Counted from the stretch's first letter, positions 32,714 through 42,010 are shown. The stretch: 64,000 nt of DNA from Kitasatospora terrestris (GCF_039542905.1 NZ_BAABIS010000001.1:8370001-8434000); one strand, 5' to 3'. Numbers and translations: made by a program. The notes: a model not told the origin generated them from the sequence alone.

Positions 32714-33346
32714 TCAGTACCGCTGGGCCTTGGTGACCACCGCGACCAGCTTCATGTCCGCCGGCTTGCGGCTGAACGCCACCGGCTGCGCCTTCTGCCC
32801 GGCCGCCAGGTTCTCCGCCCACACCACGGTGGTGTCCGCGACCTGCCCGGCCTCGTCCTTGAACGCCACCTGCACCGCGTACGAGGCCGTCGCGTTCGTC
32901 GAGTTGGTGATCGTCACGATCGCCGCGTGCAGACCGCCGGTCGTCGTCCTCGGCACGCCGGTGATCACGACGTCGCCCATCGCGTTGCCCTCGCCCGGGG
33001 CGGCCTGCAGCACCTCGGTCGCCTTGGTCCGGCTCGCGTCCACCTGCTCCGAACCCGACGCCGCGAACGAGGACGCCGCCGCCTCCGCCGACGACTGCGC
33101 GGCCTCCGCCGAAGCGAGCGCCGACGACGCGGCCGAGGCCAGCGCCGACGGCGGCGAGCCGGAGAAGTTCGACGGGTTCGGAGCCGCCGTCAGCGACGAA
33201 CCGGGCGTCGACGCCGGAGACGACGACCCGTCGCTCCCGCACGCCGCCACCGCCGGCACCAACAACGCCAGCACCCCGGCCCCCACCGCGACCCGCCGGC
33301 CTCCCGACCCACGCCCCGCGGCACCCCGCGCGCTCCGCACCCGCAT
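32714..33346 (-). CDS. Lipoprotein with Ala/Ser-rich stalk and FxLYD-like domain
   Basis: 210 residues. Signal peptide with lipobox VAAC (Cys near residue 38) after basic RR residues; then a Ser/Ala/Gly-rich flexible stalk (about 40-105), and a C-terminal beta-sandwich domain (about 115-210) with DVVITGVPRTT, AIVTITNSTNATASYAVQVAF and AENLAAGQKAQPVAFS, the pattern of small Ig-like domains seen in actinobacterial lipoproteins. Attached to the outer face of the membrane. ATG 33346 is chosen because GGAGGTGGC is 6 bases upstream and it gives a normal signal; the frame extends to 33430. No function assigned. Confidence 0.8.
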   Translation of the reverse strand: MRVRSARGAAGRGSGGRRVAVGAGVLALLVPAVAACGSDGSSSPASTPGSSLTAAPNPSNFSGSPPSALASAASSALASAEAAQSSAEAAASSFAASGSEQVDASRTKATEVLQAAPGEGNAMGDVVITGVPRTTTGGLHAAIVTITNSTNATASYAVQVAFKDEAGQVADTTVVWAENLAAGQKAQPVAFSRKPADMKLVAVVTKAQRY

Positions 33347-33560
33347 CCCAGCCACCTCCACCTCCACGACCCCGCCCACCCGGCACTGGGCAGACCCCTC
33401 CATGCTCACCAGTACCGGGCCCCGGGGCACCCGCGACTAACCCGTCCGGGAGCGCCCGGGCCCCACGAGGTCCGGATCCACCCCGAGCGCCGCCAACGGT
33501 GCCGGGCCCCGCGGAGAGCCCGGCGGAGAGCCCGGCGGAGCAGGTCCGGTGCCTGGACAC

Positions 33561-33617
33561 CCCCGCCCGGAAGCCGCCCGCCGAGGTCATGCGTCGGCGG
33601 GCGGCTTCCGGGCGGGG
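33561..33617. terminator. 24-bp perfect hairpin spanning the end of the DUF6959-like gene
   Basis: Left arm 33561-33584 (starts CCCCGCCCGG) pairs without mismatch to 33594-33617 with a 9-base loop. The stop codon of the reverse-strand gene (33587-33589) lies in the loop and its last eight codons form one arm, so this terminator is built into coding sequence. Confidence 0.85.
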
Positions 33618-33880
33618 TACGGCAGGGGGATGCCGTGGCGGGTCAGCTCGGCCTCGTAGGCCGTCAGCATGCCGTCCAGGTCGGCCAGCAGGAACCCGGC
33701 GCAGTCCGTCGCCTCGTCGAGGTCGCCCCGCGCGCACGCGGCGCGGATCTCCGCCACCTCCTCGCGGAGGGCGAACAGGGAGTCGCCCTGCACCACCACG
33801 CCGGGGAACCGGCGGCCCGGCATCCGCACCACGGCCCCGTTGCCCCCGCCACCGAACTGCTCGACCTCGACCTTCTCCAT
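33587..33880 (-). CDS. Small DUF6959-like protein
   Basis: 97 residues from ATG 33880. It begins with strands MEKVEVEQFGGGGNGAVVRMPGRRFPGVVVQGDSL and continues with acidic helices (REEVAEIRAACARGDLDEATDCAGFLLADLDGMLTAYE). Pattern recalled as the DUF6959 family of actinobacteria; function unknown. Its last codons form the hairpin described above. Divergent from the DUF4253-like remnant. Confidence 0.65.
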   Translation of the reverse strand: MEKVEVEQFGGGGNGAVVRMPGRRFPGVVVQGDSLFALREEVAEIRAACARGDLDEATDCAGFLLADLDGMLTAYEAELTRHGIPLPYPARKPPADA

Positions 33881-33966
33881 CGCGCCATCCGACCAGGCGG
33901 GGCGGCCAGGGAGCAAACGACTTCCCGCCGGCGCGGCTCGTCGTCGGCGGTCGCCGGCTTGTGCGC

Positions 33967-34329
33967 ATGGCCGACGCCCTGCGCGGCCTGCGCCGCCTGC
34001 TGCCCGCCGGGAAGCCGGCCGCGGCGGCCGGACTCCTGCCGCCCGGACGGCCGGTGAGGCCGGACGACCACGAGGAGGGCGCCCAGCCGGTGCTCCGGCT
34101 GAGCGACGGTCCCGCGCCCCGCGGGCTGTGGGAACAGCTCCACCGCCTGCATCCGCAGACCGGGCTGTGGCCGCTGCTGCCGGCGCCGCTCAGCCGGACC
34201 TGCGGATCGGCCTGGTCGCGGCGGCGACCGGTAGTCCCTCTGGTGGGACTGAGCTTCCGTCATGATCACACGGGGGAGTGGTTTTCCCTGGTGAAGGGCG
34301 GTTCCGGGGCCGGTGGACACCTAGAGTGA
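33967..34329 (+). pseudogene. Probable remnant of a DUF4253-type protein
   Basis: 120 residues. The first 75 (ALRGLRRLLPAGKPAAAAGLLPPGRPVRPDD, then PVLRLSDGPAPRGLWEQLHRLHPQTGLWPLLPAPLS) follow the N-terminal pattern of DUF4253 proteins, which are normally about 200-250 residues. After that the sequence loses the pattern; a different frame gives PDLRIGLVAAATGS, hinting at a frameshift, and the domain proper (with its C-terminal part) is missing. I therefore call it a fragment; it could instead be a small protein of its own. Confidence 0.4.
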
Positions 34330-34398
34330 CCGGCGCGGGGGCGGCCCACGGTTGTGCCTCCCCGCGAGCAGCCTGACGACCCATCGGGGGGGCCGGAC

Positions 34399-35799
34399 AT
34401 GACCGACACCGCACTGCCGGGAGCCGACTCCCTGCTCCGCCGCACCCTCGGCGAGCAGCGGATCGCCCTGGTCGCCTGGCGCCTGCTCGTCCTGCAGAAC
34501 GCCCACCCCGCTGTCGACGCGGGCGTGGGGCAGCTCTCCACCTACCGCAGCCACCCCTGGCGGCGGATCGAACACACCATGGACAGCGGCCGGCGCCTGT
34601 TCTTCTCCGACCGCGAAGCCCTGCGACGCGAGATCGAACGGCTGGAACGCAGCCACCGCCGGATCGAGGGCGTCGACGCGCACGGCCGCCCCTGCACCGC
34701 ACTCGACCCGGCCGTCCGCGTCTGGGTCCTGGTCACCCTGTACGAGGCGATGACCGCGCTGCCCGCACTCTCCGGCCGCCCTCTGCGACCGGCCGAACTC
34801 GACCGGCTGTACCGGGAGTTCCGGCAGGTGTGCGAGGCCTTCGCGCTCCCCGACGAGCTCTACCCGCCCACCGCCGCCGACGTCCCGGACTACATCCGCC
34901 GCACCATCCGCGACACCCTCGAACTCACCCCCACCGCGCGGGACATGCTGTTCACCGTCCTCACCCGGGCACCCGCCCCGCGCCGCCTCGGCCGGCTCCG
35001 CCCCGCCTGGCCACTGCTGCGCCGGGGCGTCGCCCGCTTCCTCACCGCGCTCACCCTCGCCGACCTGCCGCCGGAGTTCCGGGCCAAAACCGGCCTGTCG
35101 CGCAGCCGCGCCGCCGCCGCGCTGTCCTGGACGGTCCACCGCGCCGCCCGCCTGATCGCCGAGCGGCTGCCCGACCGGCTCCGGTACCGCACCCAGCCCA
35201 GCGGCGAACGCTCCCGGTCGGCCGCCAGGGTGCCCCGGCCGGTGCGAGCCCCGCGCCGCGACAGCCGGCCGGCCCGGCTCACCGCCTTCTTCCACCAGGT
35301 CATGGACCAGACCGGCGACGGCCGCCTCACCGCCGCCGACTTCGCCGCGATGGCCCACAACACCTGCTGGCCGCTGGAACTCGACCAGAAGGGCGAATCC
35401 GCCGTGTACGCCGCCTTCGACTCCTGGTGGCGCCACCTGCTCGCCTCCACGGACACCGACGGCGACGGCGAGATCTCCTGCGAGGAGTTCGTGACCGCCA
35501 TGCTGGCCGGCGCCGACCGCGACCCCGACTACCTGCGCGACGGCCTGCACGTCGCCGTCCGCGCCATGTTCCGCGCCGCCGACCTCGACGGCAGCGGCCT
35601 GCTCTGCGCCGACGAGTACCGCACCCTGTTCGGCGGCTCCCGCGTGCACCCCGCCGAACTCACCCACGGCTTCCACCAACTCGACGCCGACGGCGACGGC
35701 CGGATCACCGAGGAGGAGTTCGTCCGCGGCTTCACCGAGTTCTTCACCGCCCACGACACCGACAGCGTCGCCGGCACCCAACTCCTCGGCCGCCCCTGA
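34399..35799 (+). CDS. MpaB-like oxygenase (DUF2236) fused to a four-EF-hand domain
   Basis: 466 residues. N-terminal part (about 8-260) matches the MpaB/latex-clearing oxygenase family: NAHPAVDAGV (34-43), TYRSHPWRRIEHTMD (48-62), SHRRIEGVDAHGRP (85-98), ALDPAVRVWVLVTL (101-114); in relatives the last reads WVHATL, so a conserved His is Leu here. After an Arg-rich linker (about 265-293), the C-terminus has four EF-hand loops at 303-314 (DQTGDGRLTAAD), 352-363 (DTDGDGEISCEE), 395-406 (DLDGSGLLCADE) and 429-440 (DADGDGRITEEE), a calerythrin-like calcium sensor. Calcium control of an oxygenase is the obvious inference. ATG 34399 follows a GGGGGG tract. Monocistronic; an IS5-type element lies just downstream. 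Confidence 0.85.
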   Translation: MTDTALPGADSLLRRTLGEQRIALVAWRLLVLQNAHPAVDAGVGQLSTYRSHPWRRIEHTMDSGRRLFFSDREALRREIERLERSHRRIEGVDAHGRPCTALDPAVRVWVLVTLYEAMTALPALSGRPLRPAELDRLYREFRQVCEAFALPDELYPPTAADVPDYIRRTIRDTLELTPTARDMLFTVLTRAPAPRRLGRLRPAWPLLRRGVARFLTALTLADLPPEFRAKTGLSRSRAAAALSWTVHRAARLIAERLPDRLRYRTQPSGERSRSAARVPRPVRAPRRDSRPARLTAFFHQVMDQTGDGRLTAADFAAMAHNTCWPLELDQKGESAVYAAFDSWWRHLLASTDTDGDGEISCEEFVTAMLAGADRDPDYLRDGLHVAVRAMFRAADLDGSGLLCADEYRTLFGGSRVHPAELTHGFHQLDADGDGRITEEEFVRGFTEFFTAHDTDSVAGTQLLGRP

Positions 35800-35936
35800 C
35801 GCCCGCCGGTCAGCCCGGATCGATACGGCGGCCCGGCCGTCCTCGGGGCGGCGCGGGCACTAGGGCGCGTATCTGGTTGTGATCAATTTGCGGGTTTCGC
35901 CCTCGCGGTGGGCCCTGGTCCGGTAGATCGTGTTGT

Positions 35937-36940
35937 GTGACGCGAGTGCAACTGACTGATGCCGAGTGGGAGTTCATCGAGCCGTACCTGCCGATCGGCG
36001 AGTACGGCCCGTACCCCGAGCGGCTGCGTCGGCAGTTCGAGGGCGTGATCTGGCGGTTTCGGACGGGCGGCCAGTGGCGGGAGGTGCCGAGCGAGTTCGG
36101 CGCCTGGTCGACGGTCCACAACCGCTTCCGGCAGTGGAGGGACGCCGGGGTGTTCGAGGCCCTGCTGGAAGGTGCGATCGCGGAGGCCGTGAAGCGGGGT
36201 GAGGTGGACCTGTCGCTGGTCAGCGTGGACTCCACCACCGTCCGGGCCCACCACGACGCCGCGGGGATGCACCTCGACCCCGACACGCTCGCCGACCTGG
36301 AGAAGGCCGCCGAGGAGGCGGAGAAGGCCCGGCAAAAGGGGGCGGCCCGGAAGGACAAGACGGGCAGGGCGCCACGGACGACCCGGAGCGGGACGAGCGG
36401 CGGCGTGTCCGACGCAGACGCAAGCTCCGCCTGAAGGCTGCCCTGCTCGGGCGCTCCAGGGGCGGTCAGACCAGCAAGGTCCACATCGCCGGCGAGCGCA
36501 GGTGCCGCCCGCTGGTGTTCGTTCTGACCGAGGGGCAGGCCGCCGACAGCCCGCAGTTCATCCCCGTGCTGAAGAAGGTCCGGGTCCGCGGGCCGGTCGG
36601 CCGCCCCCGCACCCGGCCCGACGCGGTCGCCGGGGACAAGGCCTACTCGTCCCGCAGAAACCGCGCCTACCTGCGCAAACGCCACATCAAAGCGGTCATC
36701 CCGGAGAAGAAGGACCAGGCCGCCAACCGGAGGAAGAAGGGCAGCAAAGGCGGTCGTCCCGTCAGCCACGACGCCGAGCTCTACAGAGAGCGGAACACCG
36801 TCGAGCGCCTGATCAACAGGCTGAAGGCCTGGCGGGGGATCGCCACCCGGTTCGACAAGACACCCGAGAGCTACCTCGCCGGCCTCCAGCTTCGCGGCGC
36901 GATGATCTGGATCAAGGACCTCACCAAGACCACCCATTGA
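35937..36940 (+). CDS. DDE transposase of the IS5-type element, made by -1 frameshifting
   Basis: ORF A (GTG 35937 to 36434) holds the N-terminal domain QLTDAEWEFIEPYLP and the first catalytic Asp in SVDSTTVRAH. ORF B (frame -1) continues with LLGRSRGGQTSKVHIAG, second Asp in AGDKAYSS, and Glu in RNTVERLINRLKAWRG, ending at 36940. The A_AAG_GGG heptamer at 36335-36341 would fuse them into about 334 residues, the length of full IS5-type transposases. Both halves look intact, so the element may be active. It cuts and joins DNA at the terminal repeats. Confidence 0.88.
36335..36341 (+). promoter_or_regulatory. Slippery heptamer A_AAG_GGG for -1 ribosomal frameshifting
   Basis: In the reading frame of ORF A the codons are CAA AAG GGG, giving the X_XXY_YYZ heptamer A AAG GGG. 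Shifting back one base here enters the frame of ORF B without meeting a stop. This is the standard way that many IS families make the full transposase. Confidence 0.7.
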
Positions 36941-37013
36941 TCACGACCAAATACGCTCCCTAGCATCGGCCGGTGACGCGCGAGGGGGCTCGGGTGTCGG
37001 GGAGGAGGCCCAC

Positions 37014-37814
37014 ATGGGCGGCGGCGGTCACCAGGACGTGCTGGCAGCGGAGTTCGAGAAGCACGTGAGCGGCGGAATAGACGAACTGCGGAGTCTGAAG
37101 TACGACCCCACGCAGTTCGTGCTGATGGTCAAGAAGTGGGGCGCGGTCGGCGCGGCCAAGCGTCTGCTGGCCTCCGGCGGTGACGTGTCCTCCGGGTTCT
37201 CGAAGCTGACCATGCTGGGGCGGTTGGACGCGAGCATCGAGTACGCCGTGTGCCTGCCGTGGTTCAGCGAGTTGTTCACCGACGAGGAGATCGAGCGGGC
37301 GGAGCGGCGGCTGGAGCTGCACGAGTTCGCGGTCGACCGGTTCCAGCGGATGCCCGACCCGCAGTGGTTCCTCGACCTGCCCTCGCACCGGGGCCCGGTC
37401 GAGGAGGTGGCCGCGATTCCGGCGGCGCGCAGCTACCGGCAGCGCGTGGAGGTGCTGGAGGCGCAGGAGTCCGCCGCCGGGCCGGCGAGGCGGCCGGCGA
37501 CGGGGACCGAGATCGTACGGTCCGCGGCGGCCCGGGCGCTCGTCACGGAGCGGTCCGGAGGGCGGTGCGAGAACCCCGACTGCTTCAGCCCCGGTTTCGA
37601 GGCGGTCGGGCGCAACGGGGAGCCCATCCTGGAGGTCGACCACGTCCACGGGCTGGCGGAGGGCGGTCGGGACCACCCCGTCAACATGATCGCGGTCTGC
37701 CCGAACTGCCACGCCGTCAAGACCCGCGGGCAGGACGGGCAGGTGGCGGCGCTCGGCGCGCTGTTCGCCCGGGTCGCCCGCGAGCGGCACGCGGACGCGC
37801 TGGCGCACGGCTGA
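37014..37814 (+). CDS. HNH endonuclease-domain protein
   Basis: 266 residues. Residues 25-110 are a helical region (YDPTQFVLMVKKWGAVGAAKRLLAS, GFSKLTMLGRLDASIEYAV, FTDEEIERAERRL) that often accompanies actinobacterial nucleases. The C-terminus has an HNH site: CENPDC, VDHVHGLAEGGRDHPVNMIAVCPNCHAVKT, with Cys pairs for structural zinc and the catalytic His-Asn-His order. Likely cleaves DNA, perhaps foreign or modified DNA; no partner methylase or ATPase is adjacent, so the role is open. ATG 37014 is preceded by GGAGGAGG. It lies 53 bp after the IS end. Confidence 0.85.
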   Translation: MGGGGHQDVLAAEFEKHVSGGIDELRSLKYDPTQFVLMVKKWGAVGAAKRLLASGGDVSSGFSKLTMLGRLDASIEYAVCLPWFSELFTDEEIERAERRLELHEFAVDRFQRMPDPQWFLDLPSHRGPVEEVAAIPAARSYRQRVEVLEAQESAAGPARRPATGTEIVRSAAARALVTERSGGRCENPDCFSPGFEAVGRNGEPILEVDHVHGLAEGGRDHPVNMIAVCPNCHAVKTRGQDGQVAALGALFARVARERHADALAHG

Positions 37815-37927
37815 CGGCAACCGGTCCGCCGGCCTCGACCACCATCGGAGACCACCCCCGGAAGGCGAAGCGCGCGGCCGGTGGGGCGGACGGCGTTCCT
37901 GGGCGGGCCGATGCTGCGCTAGCCTCG

Positions 37928-38176
37928 ATGCACCGTCACCTCGACGCGTTGGAGGCCGTGATGCGGATGGTGTTCGACCCCACGGAGGCCGAAGGGCTGC
38001 GTGCCGCCGCCAGGGACGCCGCGCTGGAGGACCCGACCCTCGCGTACGTCCTGCTGGACCTGGCCGATCGCGGAGTGGACCTGAGCACCTCGCGCACCTG
38101 GGAGGAGATCAAGGCCGAGCGCGGCCTCGACGGGCCCGCCCCGGCGGACGGGGACGGGCACCAGCAGGTCGCCTGA
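37928..38176 (+). CDS. Small uncharacterised acidic/helical protein
   Basis: 82 residues. Predicted helices throughout (LDALEAVMRMVF, EAEGLRAAARDAAL, LAYVLLDLADRG) then a motif STSRTWEEIKAERGLDG reminiscent of the C-terminal ends of antitoxin-like proteins. I do not recognise the family. Follows the HNH gene by 113 bases; ribosome site is weak. Convergent with the kinase gene, only 21 bases apart. Confidence 0.55.
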   Translation: MHRHLDALEAVMRMVFDPTEAEGLRAAARDAALEDPTLAYVLLDLADRGVDLSTSRTWEEIKAERGLDGPAPADGDGHQQVA

Positions 38177-38197
38177 CTGCCGCGCCGCGCCCCGGGC

Positions 38198-39142
38198 TCA
38201 CGGGATCTCGTCCGTGAGGAAGACCGCCAGCCGGTCGGCGAAGCCGGTCAACCAGTCGAGACCGGGGCCGCTGCGGGCGATCCGGAAGCCGTGGCGACGG
38301 CCGTGGTAGGCGGCCTGGACGGCGTGGAACTGGGCCCAGCGCACGGTGCGGTGCGGGTCGAGCTCGGCGGCGCCGGTGAAGACGGCGAGGGTGCGGCGGA
38401 CGGCGCCCGGCAGGTCGTCGGCCCCGATCAGCGCCACCGCACGGGACTTGAGCAGGGTGCCCGCGTCGTACGCGGGGTCGCCGGCCAGGCCCTTCGGGTC
38501 GACGGCGAGCCAGGGTTCGCGTTCGGCGCGCAGGATGTTGCGGGCGTGCAGGTCGCCGTGGACCAGCGTCGCCGGCTGCTCGCGGCCGAGCTCGCGGACG
38601 GTCGCCACCGCGGCGTCCACCACCCGGGCGGGCAGTGCCCGGGGGAACTCGGCGGCGTCCTTGCGCAGTTGCTCCTCCCACCCGTCGGCCTGCGCGCTGA
38701 GCCGGGGGAGCCCGGGCGGCGCGGGGACGGCGAGGCGGCGGCTGAGCCGGCCGGCGGTCTCCGGCACCTCGTCGCCGTCGCCGTCGCCGTCGGCGACCGC
38801 GGCCAGGGTGGTGGGGTGGGCGCGCTCCAGCAGCATCGCGTACCGCGCGTCGTCGCGCGCGTACAGCCGGACCGCCCCCTCCCCGCCCCACGCCTGCAGC
38901 GCGTCCGGTTCGTGGACGTTCCCGGGGTGCGGGAAGGAGACCTTGAGCACGGCCGGCCCGTGGGCGCTGTGCACCGGGACGACCAGGCCGACCCCGCCGT
39001 GCAGCACCTCCCCGTCCGGCGTGCAGTCCCACCGCAGCAGCAAGCGGTCGACGAGGGCGGGCAGTTCGGCGAGCCAGGCCGCGCCCGCCGGGCCCTCGCG
39101 GTCGACGGTGCTGCGGGTGAACTCCTCGGGCAGCGGAACCAT
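38198..39142 (-). CDS. Aminoglycoside/hydroxyurea resistance-type kinase (APH(6)/hur family)
   Basis: 314 residues. Catalytic loop [14 protein letters not shown] (HGDLHxxN, near residue 199) and the magnesium Asp in [18 protein letters not shown] (near 218) are those of streptomycin 6-phosphotransferases and the hydroxyurea kinase. ATG 39142 starts the conserved N-terminus ([10 protein letters not shown]). It may phosphorylate streptomycin-like aminoglycosides or another alcohol; many chromosomal copies in streptomycetes have no known substrate. Divergent from pgm. Confidence 0.85.
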   Translation of the reverse strand: MVPLPEEFTRSTVDREGPAGAAWLAELPALVDRLLLRWDCTPDGEVLHGGVGLVVPVHSAHGPAVLKVSFPHPGNVHEPDALQAWGGEGAVRLYARDDARYAMLLERAHPTTLAAVADGDGDGDEVPETAGRLSRRLAVPAPPGLPRLSAQADGWEEQLRKDAAEFPRALPARVVDAAVATVRELGREQPATLVHGDLHARNILRAEREPWLAVDPKGLAGDPAYDAGTLLKSRAVALIGADDLPGAVRRTLAVFTGAAELDPHRTVRWAQFHAVQAAYHGRRHGFRIARSGPGLDWLTGFADRLAVFLTDEIP

Positions 39143-39385
39143 CCGTGCACCGTACGGCCCGCGGCGGCCGCGGGCCAAGCTGCCACAGCCCGCGTCCGGA
39201 CATGCCGGAGTGCCGCCCGACCGGTGCGCCCTCCCACCGGGCCGACGCGCCCCCGGAGCGCGCGGATCCCGGCCGGAACGACCATCGCGCCGTCACGGCC
39301 CCGTCGCCCGGCGTTGTTACCCTGGCGCCGTGCCGGTCAGTGCCGCCCGGCGGACCGAACGCGAAGATTCGTTGGAGGAGACCTG

Positions 39386-41032
39386 ATGGTGCATCCGCGG
39401 GCCGGCCTGCCCACCGCCCCCGAGGACCTGATCGACGTCGCGCGCCTGGTGACGGCGTACTACACGCTGCACCCGGACCCGGCCGAGCCGGGACAGCGGG
39501 TGGCGTTCGGGACCTCCGGGCACCGGGGCTCCTCGCTCGACACGGCGTTCAACGAGGACCACATCGCCGCCACCACCCAGGCGATCTGCGAGTACCGCGC
39601 CGCGCAGGGCGTCACCGGCCCGCTGTTCCTCGGCGCCGACACCCACGCCCTGTCCGAGCCGGCCAGTGCGACGGCGCTGGAGGTGCTGGCCGCCAACGGC
39701 GTCACCGTCCTGCTGGACAGCGCCGACGGGTACACCCCGACCCCGGCGGTGTCGCTGGCGATCCTCACCCACAACCGCGCCCACCCGAACGGCCCGCAGG
39801 CCGACGGCATCGTGGTCACCCCCTCGCACAACCCGCCGCGCGACGGCGGCTTCAAGTACAACCCGCCGCACGGCGGCCCGGCCGACTCCGCCGCCACCGG
39901 CTGGATCCAGGACCGCGCCAACGAGCTGATCGCCGCCGGCCTGAGCGGCGTCCGCCGCACGCCGTACGCCCGCGCGCTGGCCGCCGACACCACCGGCCGC
40001 TACGACTACCTCGGCCGGTACGTCGACGACCTGCCCTCGGTGCTGGACCTCGACGCGGTCCGCGCCTCGGGCCTGCGGATCGGGGCCGACCCGCTCGGCG
40101 GCGCCTCCGTCGCCTACTGGGGCCGGATCGCCGAGGCGCACCGCCTCGACCTGACCGTGGTCAACCCGCTGACCGACCCGACCTGGCGCTTCATGACGCT
40201 GGACTGGGACGCCAAGATCCGGATGGACTGCTCCTCGCCGTACGCGATGGCCTCGCTGATCGGCCGCCGCGACGAGTACGCCATCGCCACCGGCAACGAC
40301 GCGGACGCCGACCGGCACGGCATCGTCACCCCCGACGGCGGGCTGATGAACCCCAACCACTACCTCGCCGTCGCCATCGACTACCTCTACCGCCACCGCG
40401 CCGACTGGCCGGGCACGGCGGGCATCGGCAAGACCCTGGTCTCCTCCTCGATGATCGACCGGGTCGCCGCCGAGCTGAAGCGCGAGCTGGTCGAGGTGCC
40501 GGTCGGGTTCAAGTGGTTCGTCGACGGGCTGATCGGCGGGACGGTCGCGTTCGGCGGCGAGGAGTCGGCCGGCGCCTCCTTCCTGCGCCGCGACGGCTCG
40601 GTGTGGACCACCGACAAGGACGGCATCCTGCTGGCCCTGCTCGCCTCCGAGATCACCGCCGTGACCGGGCGCACCCCGTCCGAGCACTACCGCGAGCTGA
40701 CCTCCCGCTTCGGCGACCCCGCGTACGCGCGCGTCGACGCCCCCGCCGACCGGGCGCAGAAGGCCCTGCTCGGCAAGCTCTCCGCCGAGCAGGTGAAGGC
40801 CGACCGGCTGGCCGGCGAGCCGATCACCGCGATCCTCACCGAGGCGCCCGGCAACGGCGCCGCGATCGGCGGTCTCAAGGTGTGCACCGAGAACGCCTGG
40901 TTCGCGGCCCGCCCGTCCGGCACCGAGGACGTGTACAAGATCTACGCCGAGAGCTTCAACGGCTCCGAGCACCTCACCCAGGTCCAGGACGAGGCCCGGG
41001 CCCTGGTCTCCGGGGTGCTCGGCCAGGGCTGA
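39386..41032 (+). CDS. pgm: Phosphoglucomutase (alpha-D-glucose phosphate-specific)
   Basis: 548 residues. Phosphoserine loop TPSHNP (Ser 147), metal loop [10 protein letters not shown] (near 308-317), sugar-binding GEESAG (near 392) and phosphate-binding RPSGTED (near 514). Interconverts glucose 1-phosphate and glucose 6-phosphate, linking glycogen, trehalose and cell-wall sugar synthesis to glycolysis. The start ATG 39386 follows GGAGGAG; the much longer open frame upstream is an antisense shadow of the kinase. Monocistronic. Confidence 0.96.
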   Translation: MVHPRAGLPTAPEDLIDVARLVTAYYTLHPDPAEPGQRVAFGTSGHRGSSLDTAFNEDHIAATTQAICEYRAAQGVTGPLFLGADTHALSEPASATALEVLAANGVTVLLDSADGYTPTPAVSLAILTHNRAHPNGPQADGIVVTPSHNPPRDGGFKYNPPHGGPADSAATGWIQDRANELIAAGLSGVRRTPYARALAADTTGRYDYLGRYVDDLPSVLDLDAVRASGLRIGADPLGGASVAYWGRIAEAHRLDLTVVNPLTDPTWRFMTLDWDAKIRMDCSSPYAMASLIGRRDEYAIATGNDADADRHGIVTPDGGLMNPNHYLAVAIDYLYRHRADWPGTAGIGKTLVSSSMIDRVAAELKRELVEVPVGFKWFVDGLIGGTVAFGGEESAGASFLRRDGSVWTTDKDGILLALLASEITAVTGRTPSEHYRELTSRFGDPAYARVDAPADRAQKALLGKLSAEQVKADRLAGEPITAILTEAPGNGAAIGGLKVCTENAWFAARPSGTEDVYKIYAESFNGSEHLTQVQDEARALVSGVLGQG

Positions 41033-41058
41033 GGCCGCGGCGGGGGCGGCCGCGGCGG

Positions 41059-41934
41059 TCAGGACGGCGCCGCGGCCGCCCAGTACCCGGCCGGGGCCTC
41101 GGCCCCGGTCCGGGCCCGCAGGTCGGACCGGACCCGCTTCGCCAGCCTGGCGGTGTCCTGCCGGTTCAGCATCGCGCCGATCCCCGCGCCGACCAGCATC
41201 GGCGTCAGCGAGGGCAGCTTGCGCAGCGTCGAGCGGGTCAGCCGGCGGCGGACCTTCTGCCGCACCTCAGCCCCGACCGCCAGCCCCGCCACCGCCGCCA
41301 CGCCCGAGGGGTTCGCCAGCGCCTTGCGGTCGATGCCCCGGCTGTTCGCCCACGCGCCCACGTACGCCGCCGCCCGCTGGGTGACCGTGCCGGCCGCCGG
41401 AAGGCCGTACACCTGGTGCAGCTCGGCGATCAGCTTCACCTCCAGCGACGCCACCACCAGCGTCTCCGAGGCCAGCTCCACCAGCATCGCCGGCGGCACC
41501 GGCAGCATCGCCACCCCGCCCACCCCGGCGCCCACCGCCGCCGAGGCCCGGGTCGCACCCGTCACCAGGAGGTCCGCCAGCGCCTCCGGGTCCTTCGCGC
41601 CGGGATGCTGCGCCCGCAGCGTGGCCAGATCGCGGACCGGGATGCGCGGCGCCGTCTGCAGCAGCCGGTCCGTCAGCGCCTTGCCGCCGATCCCGAGGCC
41701 GCGCGCCGTGGCCAGCCCGCTCCGGCCGAGCACCCGGCCCACCGACGCCACCAGCGCGGCCGCCCGGCGGGCGCCGCGCTTGCGGGCCGCCTCGGAGCCC
41801 TCCATCTCCCCGGCCAGCGCCGCCAGCTCCTCCGCCGCGGTGCCGCCGGTCCCGTCGCCCGGCAGTTCGAAGGGGCCCGGGGCGGTGGACGGCTCCGCCT
41901 GCTTCTTCGGCTTCGGCTTCCGGAAGAGTCCCAT
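41059..41934 (-). CDS. EcsC-like uncharacterised protein
   Basis: 291 residues. Basic N-terminus MGLFRKPKPKK, then mostly helical with Gly/Ala-rich stretches (GVGGVAMLPVPPAMLVELASETLVVASLEVKLIAELHQVYG, about 150-190; PMLVGAGIGAMLN near the end), recalling EcsC-family proteins whose role in transport or secretion is unclear. No signal peptide; hydrophobic segments could be membrane-associated. ATG 41934 begins the conserved MGLF. Convergent with pgm. Confidence 0.55.
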   Translation of the reverse strand: MGLFRKPKPKKQAEPSTAPGPFELPGDGTGGTAAEELAALAGEMEGSEAARKRGARRAAALVASVGRVLGRSGLATARGLGIGGKALTDRLLQTAPRIPVRDLATLRAQHPGAKDPEALADLLVTGATRASAAVGAGVGGVAMLPVPPAMLVELASETLVVASLEVKLIAELHQVYGLPAAGTVTQRAAAYVGAWANSRGIDRKALANPSGVAAVAGLAVGAEVRQKVRRRLTRSTLRKLPSLTPMLVGAGIGAMLNRQDTARLAKRVRSDLRARTGAEAPAGYWAAAAPS

Positions 41935-42010
41935 GTCCGGAGTCTCCCAGGGTTCGGCCCCCGCGACACCTTCCGGCGACATCTCCCGGCGAGCGGCGAG
42001 CGGCGGGCGG

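Larger units (their letters stand above)
35863..36960. mobile_element. Complete IS5-family (IS427-type) insertion sequence
   Basis: 1098 bp. Ends are imperfect inverted repeats: left GGGCGCGTATCTGG..., right complement GGGAGCGTATTTGG..., matching over about 27 bp including GTGATCAAT. Both are flanked by TA (35861-35862 and 36961-36962), consistent with a short target duplication. It carries one transposase in two overlapping frames joined by a slippery site. Confidence 0.9.

Noticed and set aside
35937-36434. Transposase ORF A as a truncated pseudogene
   Set aside because: The second frame carries the rest of the domain and a perfect slippery heptamer lies between, so it is a programmed frameshift, not decay.
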